Positions 16,930 to 26,642 of a stretch of DNA of 64,000 bases are shown here, piece by piece (the first letter of the stretch is position 1; each line of letters opens with the position of its first letter). The notes beneath the pieces are model-generated. The model was not told the DNA's origin and ran no database searches. It saw only the letters and a list, made by a program, of their open reading frames with translations. This DNA is from Vibrio sp. 14G-20 (lineage in GTDB: Bacteria; Pseudomonadota; Gammaproteobacteria; Enterobacterales; Vibrionaceae). The position numbers and the translations under genes were made by a program. The stretch covers positions 62,001 to 126,000 of the forward strand of contig NZ_JAPHPW010000005.1 of NCBI RefSeq assembly GCF_026241515.1, written 5' to 3'.

Positions 16930-17523
16930 AATACTCGCCTCACCATAAGTTGGAAACGCATCCTTTCAAATTTGGAATCTCAGTTTGCGTACTATTTTCC
17001 CACTTTTTACGGACAACACAACCCCTCCAATCGAACAAAATGTAAGCAAAAGTACTAACAAAAATCACTCTTAACAATTACTTAACATTTTGTTTTTAAT
17101 AAAACTCCGTTACTCCTTGTCTCATATGAACAAAGCGCTGTTTCGATTCATTTTGTTACACAAATTTAACCTTGGAAATTAATTAAAATTATTTGTAACT
17201 CTGTGATATCCGCACGGAATACGTGTCTATTCAAAAACCATCACCTCAAAATCCCTGAAATAATAAGAAAACAGAGCGAAAAAGAACAAAACAGAAAGGT
17301 GTTGAATACATTTTAAAAACCAATGAAAAACAACTCATTAACAAAATGAATTTAATTTACCGAAAATGGAAAAAGAGATTCCAATCACATTTTTATTGGT
17401 TATAATCCGCGCTCTTTTGCGCTATCTGTTGATAAACGCAAACTAATTTTGAAGAAACAATCACAATAACCCGTCTTTAGTTAAGTGGCTCTCCACTAAC
17501 CGATGACAAAACTGAGAATAAAA
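16930..17523. promoter_or_regulatory. 594-bp divergent intergenic region; promoter of the OFA transporter
   Basis: AT-rich with no ORF. A consensus -10 TATAAT sits at 17401-17406, with TTCCAA at 17379-17384 as a weak -35 (16-bp spacing). The transcript would have a leader of about 115 bases holding a small GCGC-TCTTTT-GCGC hairpin (17409-17422). A TGTGATATCCGCACGG stretch near 17200 resembles half of a CRP site. The long leader hints at post-transcriptional control. Confidence 0.45.
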
Positions 17524-18762
17524 ATGAGCAAGATTGATAAAGCAACACGTATCCTGCTAGCAGGCTTCTGTATCAACCTTTGTCTTGGCATCCTGTATGC
17601 TTGGAGTGTATTTAACAAAGCGCTAGTAACTGAAGCTGGTTGGAGTGCTGCTGAAGCATCTTCACCTTACGCTATTGCAACTATCACATTCTCTGTTTGT
17701 CTTCTTGTTGCAGGCATCCTACAAGACCGTATGGGTCCACGTAAGATCCTAATCCTAGGTACGGCTCTAACAGGCCTAGGCATGATTGCTTCTGGTTTCG
17801 CTACAACGCCTATGATGCTGAACATCACGTTCGGTATTATGACAGGTGCTGGTATCGGCTTCGGTTACGCATGTCTTTCTCCATCAGCAATGAAGTGGTT
17901 CCACTCTTCTAAGAAAGGTATGGTTAACGGTCTAATCGCAGCGGGCTTCGGTCTTGCAGCTATTTACCTAGCACCAGTAACTTCTGCGCTAATCGACAGC
18001 ATGGGTATCCAAACAAGCTTTATGATTCTTGGTGTTGGTGTACTTGCAATCGCAGTACCTCTAGCAGCAACTATCAACAACCCACCAGCGGATTACACGC
18101 CAGCTGAGCCTAAAGTAAAAGCAGGTCAAGCACCTAAAGCGGTTAAGAAGACTGAAGACCTAACTTGGAAAGTAATGCTGAAGACTCCTCAGTTCTACTC
18201 TCTATGGATCATGTACGCATTCGCTGCATCTGTTGGTCTAATGATCATCGGTAACATCACTACGATTGCTAGCGTTCAAGCTAACCTGCCAAACGCAGTT
18301 TACCTAGCGTCTATCCTTGCAGTATTCAACTCAGGCGGCCGTGTTGCTGCGGGTATGCTTGCAGATAAAATCGGTGGCGTACGTACTCTACTTCTAGCGT
18401 TCATCCTTCAAGGCGCGAACATGGCTCTATTCGCTACGTTCAACTCTGAATTCACGCTAATCATTGGTACGGCTATCGCAGCTGTTGGTTACGGTACGCT
18501 TCTAGCAGTATTCCCAACACTAACTGCTGAGTTCTACGGTCTGAAAAACTACGGTACTAACTACGGCGTGCTTTACACGGCATGGGGTATCGGCGGCGCT
18601 ATTGGTGCAGCAGTTGTTGGCTTCTCAATGTCAAACGGCGAAGGTTACGGCCTAGCTTACACAATCTCTGCAGTTATGATGGCAGTGTGTATTGTTCTAG
18701 CAATTATCACTAAGCCAATCTCTGAAGCTAAAGTTGCTGAACTAAAAGCATCACAAGCTTAA
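17524..18762 (+). CDS. OFA (oxalate/formate antiporter) family MFS transporter
   Basis: 412 residues from the ATG at 17524 (GAGA about 8 bases upstream); an ATG at 17503 lacks a site. Twelve hydrophobic helices with the central charged loop (about 190-215, PKVKAGQAPKAVKKTEDLTW). Family marks include LCLGILYAWSVFNKAL near the start, the loop 2-3 motif DRMGPRKILILG and its second-half counterpart ADKIGGVRTLLL. The codons are strongly biased towards preferred Vibrio ones (GGT, CTA, GTT, AAC), suggesting high expression. The substrate is likely a small organic acid, but members vary and oxalate is not proven. Confidence 0.9.
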   Translation: MSKIDKATRILLAGFCINLCLGILYAWSVFNKALVTEAGWSAAEASSPYAIATITFSVCLLVAGILQDRMGPRKILILGTALTGLGMIASGFATTPMMLNITFGIMTGAGIGFGYACLSPSAMKWFHSSKKGMVNGLIAAGFGLAAIYLAPVTSALIDSMGIQTSFMILGVGVLAIAVPLAATINNPPADYTPAEPKVKAGQAPKAVKKTEDLTWKVMLKTPQFYSLWIMYAFAASVGLMIIGNITTIASVQANLPNAVYLASILAVFNSGGRVAAGMLADKIGGVRTLLLAFILQGANMALFATFNSEFTLIIGTAIAAVGYGTLLAVFPTLTAEFYGLKNYGTNYGVLYTAWGIGGAIGAAVVGFSMSNGEGYGLAYTISAVMMAVCIVLAIITKPISEAKVAELKASQA

Positions 18763-18790
18763 TCTGCAGAAAAGATTGAATTTGTTATTG

Positions 18791-18821
18791 AAGAGCTTAA
18801 CCTTAGGGTTAGGCTCTTTTT
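18791..18821 (+). terminator. Terminator of the OFA transporter gene
   Basis: AAGAGCTTAACC (18791-18802) pairs with GGTTAGGCTCTT (one mismatch), followed by TTTTTG. It runs into the putative TTG start of the next gene. Confidence 0.75.
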
Positions 18822-20484
18822 GTATCAAGCGACTTCTCCATTGACGACCGAAACCACTCTTCAGCTCTCCCCTACTTATTATCTCGACAACTTCAATCGA
18901 CTGGTTGAACACGCTCAAACGCTCTACCCCGATCTCCTGAGTGACGATGAATGTCGTTGGTTATCCGCATACAAACGTCTTTCCATTTCAAGCCAATGCT
19001 TAATGGTTCGTTTGCTTTCTCGTAAGGGGCGATGGTTTCGCAGCGATAAACTCAACTATGTTGAGATCCCAGATCTAAAGACCGCACTACAAGAGCTAAG
19101 CAACTCAGGCTTTATCGCGTTGAGTCACCCTACAGAACACCATCACCTCCTCATTAATGAGGTCGAGCTAGGGTTGCACTTGCTCACAAAACCAGAACTG
19201 TTGAATTTATTCCCCGTCCTTAAGAGCAACAGAGCTGCCAAAAAAGATGAGCTATTGCTACTGCTTGATCAACAACCTTTCGATCAATTTCAAAGCCTAA
19301 CCTTCGACTGTATTTACGTCATCGAATCTCAAGTGATTGATGTATTACTGTTGCTGTTCTTTGCCAACACCTATCAATACTTAAGTCAGTTCGTCTTAAG
19401 TGACCTTGGGCTCAACACCTTTGAGAACTACCCATTAAGCAAGCAGCGCCGCTTCTTCACTTCCAGAGAACAGCTCAATCAATTACTCCAGATGCGCGAT
19501 ATTCAACGCTTGTATTCAGAAGGTGACCGCAAAGATGGCGAATTTCTGGAACTGATTTTAAATTCGATTCCTGAAGAATCAGAACACAGAAGCATTGCCA
19601 GAAAACGATCGCGTTTGGTCAATGATATTGCTCGCGATCTAGAAAGGCTTAACCTAAACGACCAAGCTATCTTTTGGTTCAGACAATCTACACTTCCTCC
19701 CAGCAGAGAGCGACTTGCGCGCATCTATGATAAGCAAGGTACGCTAGACTTAATGTGTGACATTGTCACGCAAATGAAAGCTGCTCCATCGGATGTGTCA
19801 GAGTTGGAAGTCGCTATTAAGCTTGAAGACCGGCTGCTACGGAAACAGGGGCACAAAGTTTCACGAACCATAAAACCGAGCTGTAAAGAAATAAAACTGG
19901 AATTAGACCTCAGCCAAACGCGAGTCGAGCTTGCAATAAAGCAGCACTTTGAAAACCAAGGTTGGGATGTCTATTTCTCTGAGAACAGCTTTCTGTGTGG
20001 TTTGTTCGGTTTGGCTTTCTGGGATGTCATTTTCTCTGATGTCGAAGGTGCTTTTATCAATCGTTACCAACATCGACCACTGGACTTGTATCACTCAGGC
20101 TTCGTAGACAAACGAGCCGAACAAATTGAAGCGGTGTTCCAAACTATATCCGAGCACGGGTTCAGCCACTTGTTTGATACTTTCGATAAAAAGCAAGGCA
20201 TCGCTAACCCCTTTGTTCATTGGAATCATTTCCCTAAAGCACTCATCGAGCACAGCATGGCTTCCATTCCAAACACCCTACTTGTTGATCTCTTCCAGGT
20301 GATATTGAGTGACCTAAAACTATTCCGAACTGGGATGCCGGATTTGATTGCATTCAAGGGCGATGAGTTTCATTGGATTGAAGTCAAAGGCCCTGGCGAT
20401 AAACTGCAAGACAACCAGTGGCGATGGATCAAAGAGTTTGAACGATTGTCTGTCCCCTTCTCTGTTTGTTACGTCAATCAGTGA
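18820..20484 (+). CDS. VRR-NUC domain nuclease, FAN1-like
   Basis: Up to 554 residues. It would be a structure-specific DNA nuclease for crosslink or flap repair. The C-terminal VRR-NUC domain (about 440-550) has the PD-(D/E)XK core: GMPDL (D508), then IEVKGPGD (E521, K523) and LQDNQW. The N-terminal 300 residues are helical with a DNA-binding-like region (LSISSQCLMVRLLSRKGRWFRSDKLNYVEI) and repeats (RLARIYDKQGTLDLM), matching the SAP/TPR part of FAN1 proteins. The start is uncertain: no ATG occurs before codon 62, and the candidates are TTG at 18820, inside the terminator of the previous gene, or TTG at 18841. Neither has a good ribosome site. Confidence 0.85.
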   Translation: MYQATSPLTTETTLQLSPTYYLDNFNRLVEHAQTLYPDLLSDDECRWLSAYKRLSISSQCLMVRLLSRKGRWFRSDKLNYVEIPDLKTALQELSNSGFIALSHPTEHHHLLINEVELGLHLLTKPELLNLFPVLKSNRAAKKDELLLLLDQQPFDQFQSLTFDCIYVIESQVIDVLLLLFFANTYQYLSQFVLSDLGLNTFENYPLSKQRRFFTSREQLNQLLQMRDIQRLYSEGDRKDGEFLELILNSIPEESEHRSIARKRSRLVNDIARDLERLNLNDQAIFWFRQSTLPPSRERLARIYDKQGTLDLMCDIVTQMKAAPSDVSELEVAIKLEDRLLRKQGHKVSRTIKPSCKEIKLELDLSQTRVELAIKQHFENQGWDVYFSENSFLCGLFGLAFWDVIFSDVEGAFINRYQHRPLDLYHSGFVDKRAEQIEAVFQTISEHGFSHLFDTFDKKQGIANPFVHWNHFPKALIEHSMASIPNTLLVDLFQVILSDLKLFRTGMPDLIAFKGDEFHWIEVKGPGDKLQDNQWRWIKEFERLSVPFSVCYVNQ

Positions 20485-20487
20485 GTC

Positions 20488-20529
20488 TTAGCTCCTAGCT
20501 GTTAGCTCCTAGCTGTTAGCTCTTGGCGT
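20488..20529. repeat. 7-bp tandem repeat array after the VRR-NUC stop codon
   Basis: Alternating heptamers TTAGCTC, CTAGCTG, TTAGCTC, CTAGCTG, TTAGCTC, then a degenerate TTGGCGT. The array begins 3 bases after the stop at 20482-20484. The unit shares TAGC with the array at 48597. Confidence 0.8.
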
Positions 20530-20637
20530 TTAAATCTAGCTAGGTCTAAGCACCAATTTCTGATCACAAGCGAGTGACGCGCATCGACAAGTCACTCGTC
20601 CCATCAAGATCTTGTCTACAAAATTGTTAGAACATGA

Positions 20638-20675
20638 GCATTTTCAATCATTTTCGATATAATTATAGAAAATGC
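20638..20675 (+). promoter_or_regulatory. Putative cti promoter flanked by an inverted repeat
   Basis: GCATTTTC (20638-20645) and GAAAATGC (20668-20675) are exact complements that bracket a consensus TATAAT (20658-20663), with TGAGCA as a weak -35. The gene starts 17 bases after the second arm. It could be an operator over the core promoter or a chance AT-rich pairing. Confidence 0.4.
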
Positions 20676-20692
20676 CTAATATTTAAATACGT

Positions 20693-23047
20693 ATGAATTT
20701 GAAAAAACTCTTCATTTTAGCTTTTGTTAGCGTCTTCTCAGGTTGTGCCGTCTACGCGGGTTTAAACTTCGACGAACTGTTTGGTAAACAACAAGTTCGC
20801 GATCGCCAAGCACCTATTCTTTCGGCTCAAGCGCAGCACTTCATTGACGAAGTAAAGCCGATCATTGATAACCGATGCGTGGTTTGCCACGCTTGTTATG
20901 ATGCCCCTTGCCAACTCAAAATGTCTTCAGTGGAAGGCATAGACCGAGGAGCGAGCAAGGCACTCGTTTATCAAGGCACCCGCTTAACCGCTTCAGCCCC
21001 TACTCGCTTGTTTGAAGATGCGTTAACCACGCAAGAGTGGCGCGATGCGGATTTTCATCCAGTCCTCAATGAGCGCATGCAGAACTCAACGGCTAACCTC
21101 GATGCTGGTCTTGTTTCTCGTATGTTGATTCAGAAAGAGAATCACCCTCTACCCGATCAAACCCAGCTTGAAGGTTTCGACTTTTCAACCGATCGCGACC
21201 AACAATGCCCAACGATTGAAGAGTACGCCCAATACGAGAGAGATTACCCAACTTGGGGTATGCCTTATGGGATGCCGAATTTAGATAAAACCGAATACGC
21301 GACTTTAATGAGTTGGTTGGAAAATGGCGCGCTCATGAACGACCACATTCCGCTGAATGATGCGGAACAAGAGCTCGTTAATGTCTACGAAAGCTTTTTA
21401 AATAAGAGCGACAATAAGAGTCAACTTTCAGCACGTTACATCTACGAGCACCTGTTTTTATCTCATGTCTATTTTTCTGATTTAGCTCAACCAACGCGTT
21501 TCTTCACTGTTGTTCGCTCTGCAACACCACCAGGTGAAGCGGTGCAGCGCATCACGACTCGCCGCCCTTATGACGATCCAAAAGTAGACCGTGTTTACTA
21601 TCGTCTGATTCCAGAGCAAGGCACCATCGTCGACAAAACGCACATGCCTTTCGCACTTAATAAAGAACGCCTACAAAAGTGGAATACCTGGTTTGTCGAC
21701 GTCAATTACGCAGTAAAACAACTTCCTAGTTACGACATCGATGTTTCAGCTAACCCAATGACATCATTTGAAGCGCTGCCAGTAAACTCGCGCTTCAACT
21801 TCATGTTAGATAACGCGCAAAACACCATCATGGCCTATATCAAAGGTCCGGTGTGTCGTGGTCAACTTGCCTTGAACGTAATTAACGACCGTTTTTGGGT
21901 TTTCTTCATCGACCCAGAGAAAGCCGATGTTCCGGAAATCAACGCCTTCTACGCAAGTCAAAAGAAAAATTTAAAGCTACCTAGCGAACTAAAAAGTAAC
22001 ACCGTACCTGTGACCAACTGGGTAAGATACGCGAAGCAACAAGCGCAATACCTAAACGCGAAATCAGACTTCACTAACCAATGGTTCGAGAGTGGCGTAA
22101 ACCTAGACACTAGCATCATTTGGGATGGCGACGGTATCAACCCGAATGCTGCTCTCACCGTCTTTAGGCACTTCGATAGCGCCTCTGTTGTACAAGGGTT
22201 AGTTGGCACTCAACCTAAGACTGCGTGGATTCTTGATTATGCTCTTCTAGAGCGTATTCATTATCTTCTCGTTGCAGGCTTCGATGTTTACGGCAACTTT
22301 GGCCACCAACTGATTACACGCATGTTCATGGACTTCTTGCGCCTTGAAGGTGAGAGTAACTTCTTAAGCCTTCTTCCTAAAGACGTTCGCCACATTGAAC
22401 ACTCTAGTTGGTACCAGAACCAAAGCGCACAACTGAGTGACTACCTGCAGCGAAACATTGCACCTTTTGATCAGCCGACCAGCGTGGTTTACAAAACGGC
22501 CGATCCTAAGCGTGAACTGCTTAATATGATCAAAGATAAGCTCGCACCTGTTCTCGATAATCGCTTTGAGATTGTTGAAACGGGTTTTGGTAGAAAGAAT
22601 GAAGCACTGCTTAATCAAGTGAATTTGATCGAGGGAGAAGGCCTGCGTCATGTACCTCAATTAGTGATGATCATGATTGAAGGCGAAAACGGCGAAGAGC
22701 AGCTGTTCACCATGATTCACAATAACGCGCACAGCAACATTTCTAGCTTGTTTAATGAAGAAGGTAATCGCGATTATGCCAAAGATGACCTAACCCTCGT
22801 ACGAGGCGTTGTGGGAAGCTACCCTGCGGCTTACCTGTCATTAACCGAGAGCGAAATTCCCGCTCTGTTGAAAATGCTGCAAAACTTAAACACGGAAGAA
22901 GACTACGTGGCGCTGCTAGACAAGTTTGCGGTACGACGCAGTTCTAGCGAGTTCTGGCCATTCAGTGATCGCGTTCATCGTTGGTATCAACAAGACCAAC
23001 CGATCGAGTTTGGCCTTTTGGACTACAACCGCTTTGAGAACCGTTAG
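20693..23047 (+). CDS. cti: Fatty acid cis/trans isomerase
   Basis: 784 residues. Periplasmic cytochrome-type enzyme that turns cis-unsaturated membrane fatty acids into trans forms to stiffen the membrane under solvent or heat stress. The N terminus has a hydrophobic leader ending FSGC (possible lipobox at C18), then the haem motif CVVCH (C62-H66) followed by CYDAPCQLKM. The long isomerase domain includes TRLFEDA, PYGMPNLDKTEYATLMSWLENGA, YIYEHLFLSH and the C-terminal FGLLDYNRFENR. Length matches the family. Single gene with its own promoter and terminator. Confidence 0.95.
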   Translation: MNLKKLFILAFVSVFSGCAVYAGLNFDELFGKQQVRDRQAPILSAQAQHFIDEVKPIIDNRCVVCHACYDAPCQLKMSSVEGIDRGASKALVYQGTRLTASAPTRLFEDALTTQEWRDADFHPVLNERMQNSTANLDAGLVSRMLIQKENHPLPDQTQLEGFDFSTDRDQQCPTIEEYAQYERDYPTWGMPYGMPNLDKTEYATLMSWLENGALMNDHIPLNDAEQELVNVYESFLNKSDNKSQLSARYIYEHLFLSHVYFSDLAQPTRFFTVVRSATPPGEAVQRITTRRPYDDPKVDRVYYRLIPEQGTIVDKTHMPFALNKERLQKWNTWFVDVNYAVKQLPSYDIDVSANPMTSFEALPVNSRFNFMLDNAQNTIMAYIKGPVCRGQLALNVINDRFWVFFIDPEKADVPEINAFYASQKKNLKLPSELKSNTVPVTNWVRYAKQQAQYLNAKSDFTNQWFESGVNLDTSIIWDGDGINPNAALTVFRHFDSASVVQGLVGTQPKTAWILDYALLERIHYLLVAGFDVYGNFGHQLITRMFMDFLRLEGESNFLSLLPKDVRHIEHSSWYQNQSAQLSDYLQRNIAPFDQPTSVVYKTADPKRELLNMIKDKLAPVLDNRFEIVETGFGRKNEALLNQVNLIEGEGLRHVPQLVMIMIEGENGEEQLFTMIHNNAHSNISSLFNEEGNRDYAKDDLTLVRGVVGSYPAAYLSLTESEIPALLKMLQNLNTEEDYVALLDKFAVRRSSSEFWPFSDRVHRWYQQDQPIEFGLLDYNRFENR

Positions 23048-23071
23048 TTCTCATTCATAGCGCATAACAAC

Positions 23072-23104
23072 AAAAAATCCTCTGTGTTGGCAGAGGATTT
23101 TTTG
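23072..23104. terminator. Bidirectional terminator of cti and the convergent LysR gene
   Basis: AAAAAATCCTCTG (23072-23084), loop TGTTGG, CAGAGGATTTTTT (23091-23103); an exact stem with A and T runs on both sides. Confidence 0.92.
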
Positions 23105-23150
23105 TCTATGGGGAAAGTGTCTTAAGTGCCATTGGAAAACGAGGAGTCCT

Positions 23151-24089
23151 CTAAATTGAATCCGATGTTTCCGGTTGGTGTAGCTCATCAAAAAACGCAC
23201 GTGCGGCGGGAGAAAGGGAATCCACAGGCTGCTTTAGCACCACGTAAAACTGGCTCTTGAGGCTCCATTTCTCAGGCTGAAGTGGAATCAAAGCTTGGTC
23301 ATAATGTCCACGGTCGATTAAATGAGACGGTAAAAAACTCAAGTGTGTGCCTGCCAAGGTTAAAATTACACCCGACTCGACATGCCAGCCATCAAAAGGC
23401 TTTACGGAATCGTACTGCTCAATATTCAGTAATCGGAACATCTCATCTTTGGCATAGCCGCCCATATTGATACGACAACCATCCAATGAGAAACTCTTGT
23501 CCATGATCTTCTCAGCCAGATCTTTACGCGCATACAGATAACTGTGCTCTTCAAACAGTGGGTATTTATGTTGAAACGCTGATTTTTGATGTGACCCTAG
23601 AACCACTATCATCATATCAATCTGGTTCTTTGCTAACTTCTCATTCAACTGGGTGAAATCGCCGACATCAACACTCACCTCAACACTGTTACTGCGTTGG
23701 TAAAACGTCTCGATCGCTTTAGGAAGTGGGTTATAGGGCAAAGTGACGGTGTTATCCAAGCACCCAATTCGCACATGCCCAGAGAGTTCTGTCTGTACAC
23801 CTCGTAACTTATAAGCGAAGTCGGTTAAGGTCGATTTCAATTGGTTCGCATATTTATACACTTGCTCACCTTCATGAGTCAGCTTAAAACCACGTCGACC
23901 ACGTTGGCATAATGTTAATTCTAAGCTTTTTTCCAAGGCAATAAGCTGATTACTCAGCACAGGCTGGCTAATCCCGGTGCTTGCGACCGCCTGATTGATG
24001 CCTCCTTGCTCAACAATTTCACAAAAAAGCTCTAATCTTCGCAGGTCTCTTTTATCTAACTTATTGTTTGAATTCACTTTGCCACTCAC
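23151..24089 (-). CDS. LysR family regulator of the divergent permease/hydantoinase operon
   Basis: 312 residues. Winged helix at about 12-75 (RRLELFCEIVEQGGINQAVASTGISQPVLSNQLIALEKSL) and an effector-binding domain beyond about 100 (VRIGCLDNTVTLPYNPLPKAIETFY). It is divergent from the permease gene at 24183 with 93 bases between, the usual layout for a LysR regulator and its target, and an exact ATTTATT-N3-AATAAAT repeat lies in the gap. The effector is presumably a hydantoin- or pyrimidine-like compound. Confidence 0.9.
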   Translation of the reverse strand: MSGKVNSNNKLDKRDLRRLELFCEIVEQGGINQAVASTGISQPVLSNQLIALEKSLELTLCQRGRRGFKLTHEGEQVYKYANQLKSTLTDFAYKLRGVQTELSGHVRIGCLDNTVTLPYNPLPKAIETFYQRSNSVEVSVDVGDFTQLNEKLAKNQIDMMIVVLGSHQKSAFQHKYPLFEEHSYLYARKDLAEKIMDKSFSLDGCRINMGGYAKDEMFRLLNIEQYDSVKPFDGWHVESGVILTLAGTHLSFLPSHLIDRGHYDQALIPLQPEKWSLKSQFYVVLKQPVDSLSPAARAFFDELHQPETSDSI

Positions 24090-24125
24090 ATTTGTTTTTT
24101 GTTATGTTTACATCTGATTATATTC

Positions 24126-24142
24126 ATTTATTAACAATAAAT
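24126..24142. promoter_or_regulatory. Putative LysR operator
   Basis: ATTTATT-AAC-AATAAAT, exact 7-base arms, lies between the divergent LysR and permease genes. It contains the T-N11-A form typical of LysR sites. AT-rich palindromes also arise by chance. Confidence 0.5.
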
Positions 24143-24182
24143 ACATCAGTATGCTTTATTCACACTTATGGAATAACAATGC

Positions 24183-25508
24183 ATGGATGGCACTATGGCG
24201 GCAGAAGCTTACGTGAATAAACCCGAAGCAACACACAGCCACAAAAAGATAGACGACTTCGAATTGGAACCCGTTCCCGAGAAGGCCAAACGATCTTGGT
24301 GGGTTATCAGCCTTATTTGGTTGGCTATCGGCATCGATATTTCGGGATTGTTTCTCGGCTCGATTCTAAGCAGCGGGATTGGTTTTGAAGACGCACTGCT
24401 TGCCACGTTTATTGGTTCAGGCTTATTGGCGATCATCGCGATGCTGTGTGCCAACATTGGCTTTCAAGCTGGCGTGTCTACCCCGCTGGTGAGCAGTGCG
24501 GTGTTTGGCCGCAACGGCGGTAAAATTCTTGGCTTCATCAACGGTATATCATTAGTTGGCTGGTTCGCATTCCAGGCTGATTTCTTCGCTTTCATCATGG
24601 TCGATGCACTGGCGAAATACGACATCATAATTTCACACCTCACCGCTCTTATTGGCGGCAGTGTATTAATGATGATGACGGCTATCTATGGCGTTCGTGC
24701 TTTAGGCAAACTCAGTACCTATTCAGTGCCTTTGATGGTGACACTCATAACTATCGGTTTGTTTATGGCCGCTGATTATCAAGGTGGCGCAGCGCCATCG
24801 ATTGAAGATCCTTTGACGCTTGGCCAAGCTATCTCTTTTGTTATGTCTATCTGGATTCTAGCTGCGGTTGCTGCACCTGATATTGCTCGCTACGCCAAAA
24901 CACGTCGTGATGCGATTCTAGGGGCGGGTATCGGTTTCCTCGTCGGCAACAGTGCCATTATTCTTATCGCGTTGATCCTGACCAAAATGACAGGCACCGA
25001 CGACCTAGTAGAAGTCTTCTTCACACTTGGTTTAGGTATGGCGGCTATTATCGTACTGGTGTTCGCACAATGGACCACCAACAGTAGCAACCTGACCTCT
25101 GGCGGCTTATGCATGTCGATGGTTCTACCGAAGATTCCGCGCCCTGTTTTGGTTGTGATCATGACCATCGTCGGTATTGGCATTGCTCAACTCGGCATGG
25201 TGAACAAGTTTACTGACTTCTTAATGCTCCTCAGCGTAACCATTGCGCCTGCGGCAGGTGTCTACATCGTTCAATATTATGTTTTAGATTCGACAAAAAT
25301 GAGCTTTGAGAACATCCAACAAGTTCCACCTTGGATGTTTAAAGGCTTGGCTTCTTGGGCATTTGGTACTGCATTCAGCGCTTGTACCGCGCCAGAGTTT
25401 TTCAACCTGTTTTCGTTAACCAGCATCTCAGCGTTAGACGGCATTCTTGCCTCTGGTGTGATTTACCTCGTCCTAATGAAGCTTTCTCCTTCAAGTGATA
25501 AGGAATAG
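24183..25508 (+). CDS. Cytosine/purine permease family (NCS1) transporter, CodB-like
   Basis: 441 residues, about 12 membrane helices. It imports a nucleobase-like or hydantoin-like compound with cations. A polar N terminus of about 35 residues (ELEPVPEKAKRSWWVISLIWLAIG) precedes TM1, followed by the family-type GFQAGVSTPLVSSAVFGRNGGK and AAVAAPDIARYAKT. First gene of an operon with DUF917 and hydantoinase genes (5 and 4 base gaps). The start could also be the ATG at 24195; the difference is four residues. Confidence 0.9.
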   Translation: MDGTMAAEAYVNKPEATHSHKKIDDFELEPVPEKAKRSWWVISLIWLAIGIDISGLFLGSILSSGIGFEDALLATFIGSGLLAIIAMLCANIGFQAGVSTPLVSSAVFGRNGGKILGFINGISLVGWFAFQADFFAFIMVDALAKYDIIISHLTALIGGSVLMMMTAIYGVRALGKLSTYSVPLMVTLITIGLFMAADYQGGAAPSIEDPLTLGQAISFVMSIWILAAVAAPDIARYAKTRRDAILGAGIGFLVGNSAIILIALILTKMTGTDDLVEVFFTLGLGMAAIIVLVFAQWTTNSSNLTSGGLCMSMVLPKIPRPVLVVIMTIVGIGIAQLGMVNKFTDFLMLLSVTIAPAAGVYIVQYYVLDSTKMSFENIQQVPPWMFKGLASWAFGTAFSACTAPEFFNLFSLTSISALDGILASGVIYLVLMKLSPSSDKE

Positions 25509-25513
25509 TAGTT

Positions 25514-26638
25514 GTGATTATTACTGAACAAATGATTGATGATATCGCACTTGGTGCGACGGTATTAGGTACTGGCGGCGGCGGTGACCCATACAGCGGT
25601 GCATTGATGGCGAAAGTAGCCATTGCAACGGCAAAGCACCCTGTACACATGATTCCTCTACAAGACGTACAAGACGATTGGATGACAGTGCCCTCTTCAA
25701 TGATTGGCGCACCAACCGTCGCAGTAGAGAAACTTAATTCGAAAGATCAAATGTTGATTGCTTTCGAAGCGATGGAAAAAGCGCTCGGCACTGAAGTAGC
25801 GGCAACGTTTCCTATCGAAGTGGGCGGTTTTAATTCGCTGATTCCAATCCTTGTTGCAGCACAAAAGAACATCCCTGTAATTGACTGTGATGCAATGGGC
25901 CGTGCGTTCCCAGAAGCTCAGATGGTGACTTTCTTTCTTGATGACCTCCCTTCTGCTCCGAACACATTGGCTGATGAGCGTGGTAATGTCGTCACACTTT
26001 ATCCAATTGACGGTATTTGGTCTGAAAAGTTTGCGAGGCCAATTACCGAGCAGATGGGCGGCTCTGCAGCAATGTGCGATTACCCAATGAACGGTAAGAA
26101 CCTAAAACGCAGCGCACTGCCTGCAACACTGACCCAAGCAATGAAGATTGGTGAAGCGATTAGACTGGCGAACGACAACAATCAAAGTGGCACACAGGCC
26201 GTATTAGACATTGTTGGCGGCCATACCATCATCAGTGGCAAAATTGTTGATATACAGCGTGAAACCGATGGTGGCTTTGCAACAGGCGGTGTCGTGATTG
26301 AAAAGCTGGCTCAGTTTGAAGATACCGGTGTCGATAACGTATTTGTACAGTTCCAAAACGAATTACTTCTCGCGCACAAAGGCACAAGTCATGCAGACAT
26401 GAACCAAGATAACCTGCTGGCATCAACACCAGATCTTATTTCGATCTTGGATCATGAAACCGGAAAGCCAATCACAACAGAACAACTTCGTTACGGGCAG
26501 CGCATTGACCTTATCGCCTACCCTTGCGACCCAAAATGGCGCACTGACAAAGGTATTGAAGTCGCGGGCCCGGGTTACTTTGGCTACACAGTCGAGTATC
26601 AAACCATTGAACAACTAAAGTCTGCATTGAAGAGGTAG
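25514..26638 (+). CDS. DUF917 family protein (S-methyl thiohydantoin desulfurase-like)
   Basis: 374 residues from a GTG with AAGGA (25499-25503) upstream. It opens with the family motif IALGATVLGTGGGGDPYSGAL, continues through FPIEVGGFNSLIPILVAAQ and VIDCDAMGRAFPEAQM, and ends with a C-terminal domain (IVDIQRETDGGFATGG, IDLIAYPCDPKWRT, GPGYFGYTVEYQ). This DUF917 group nearly always sits beside hydantoinase/oxoprolinase genes, as here; some members act on S-methyl thiohydantoins. The exact substrate here is inferred only. Confidence 0.85.
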   Translation: MIITEQMIDDIALGATVLGTGGGGDPYSGALMAKVAIATAKHPVHMIPLQDVQDDWMTVPSSMIGAPTVAVEKLNSKDQMLIAFEAMEKALGTEVAATFPIEVGGFNSLIPILVAAQKNIPVIDCDAMGRAFPEAQMVTFFLDDLPSAPNTLADERGNVVTLYPIDGIWSEKFARPITEQMGGSAAMCDYPMNGKNLKRSALPATLTQAMKIGEAIRLANDNNQSGTQAVLDIVGGHTIISGKIVDIQRETDGGFATGGVVIEKLAQFEDTGVDNVFVQFQNELLLAHKGTSHADMNQDNLLASTPDLISILDHETGKPITTEQLRYGQRIDLIAYPCDPKWRTDKGIEVAGPGYFGYTVEYQTIEQLKSALKR

Positions 26639-26642
26639 TCGC

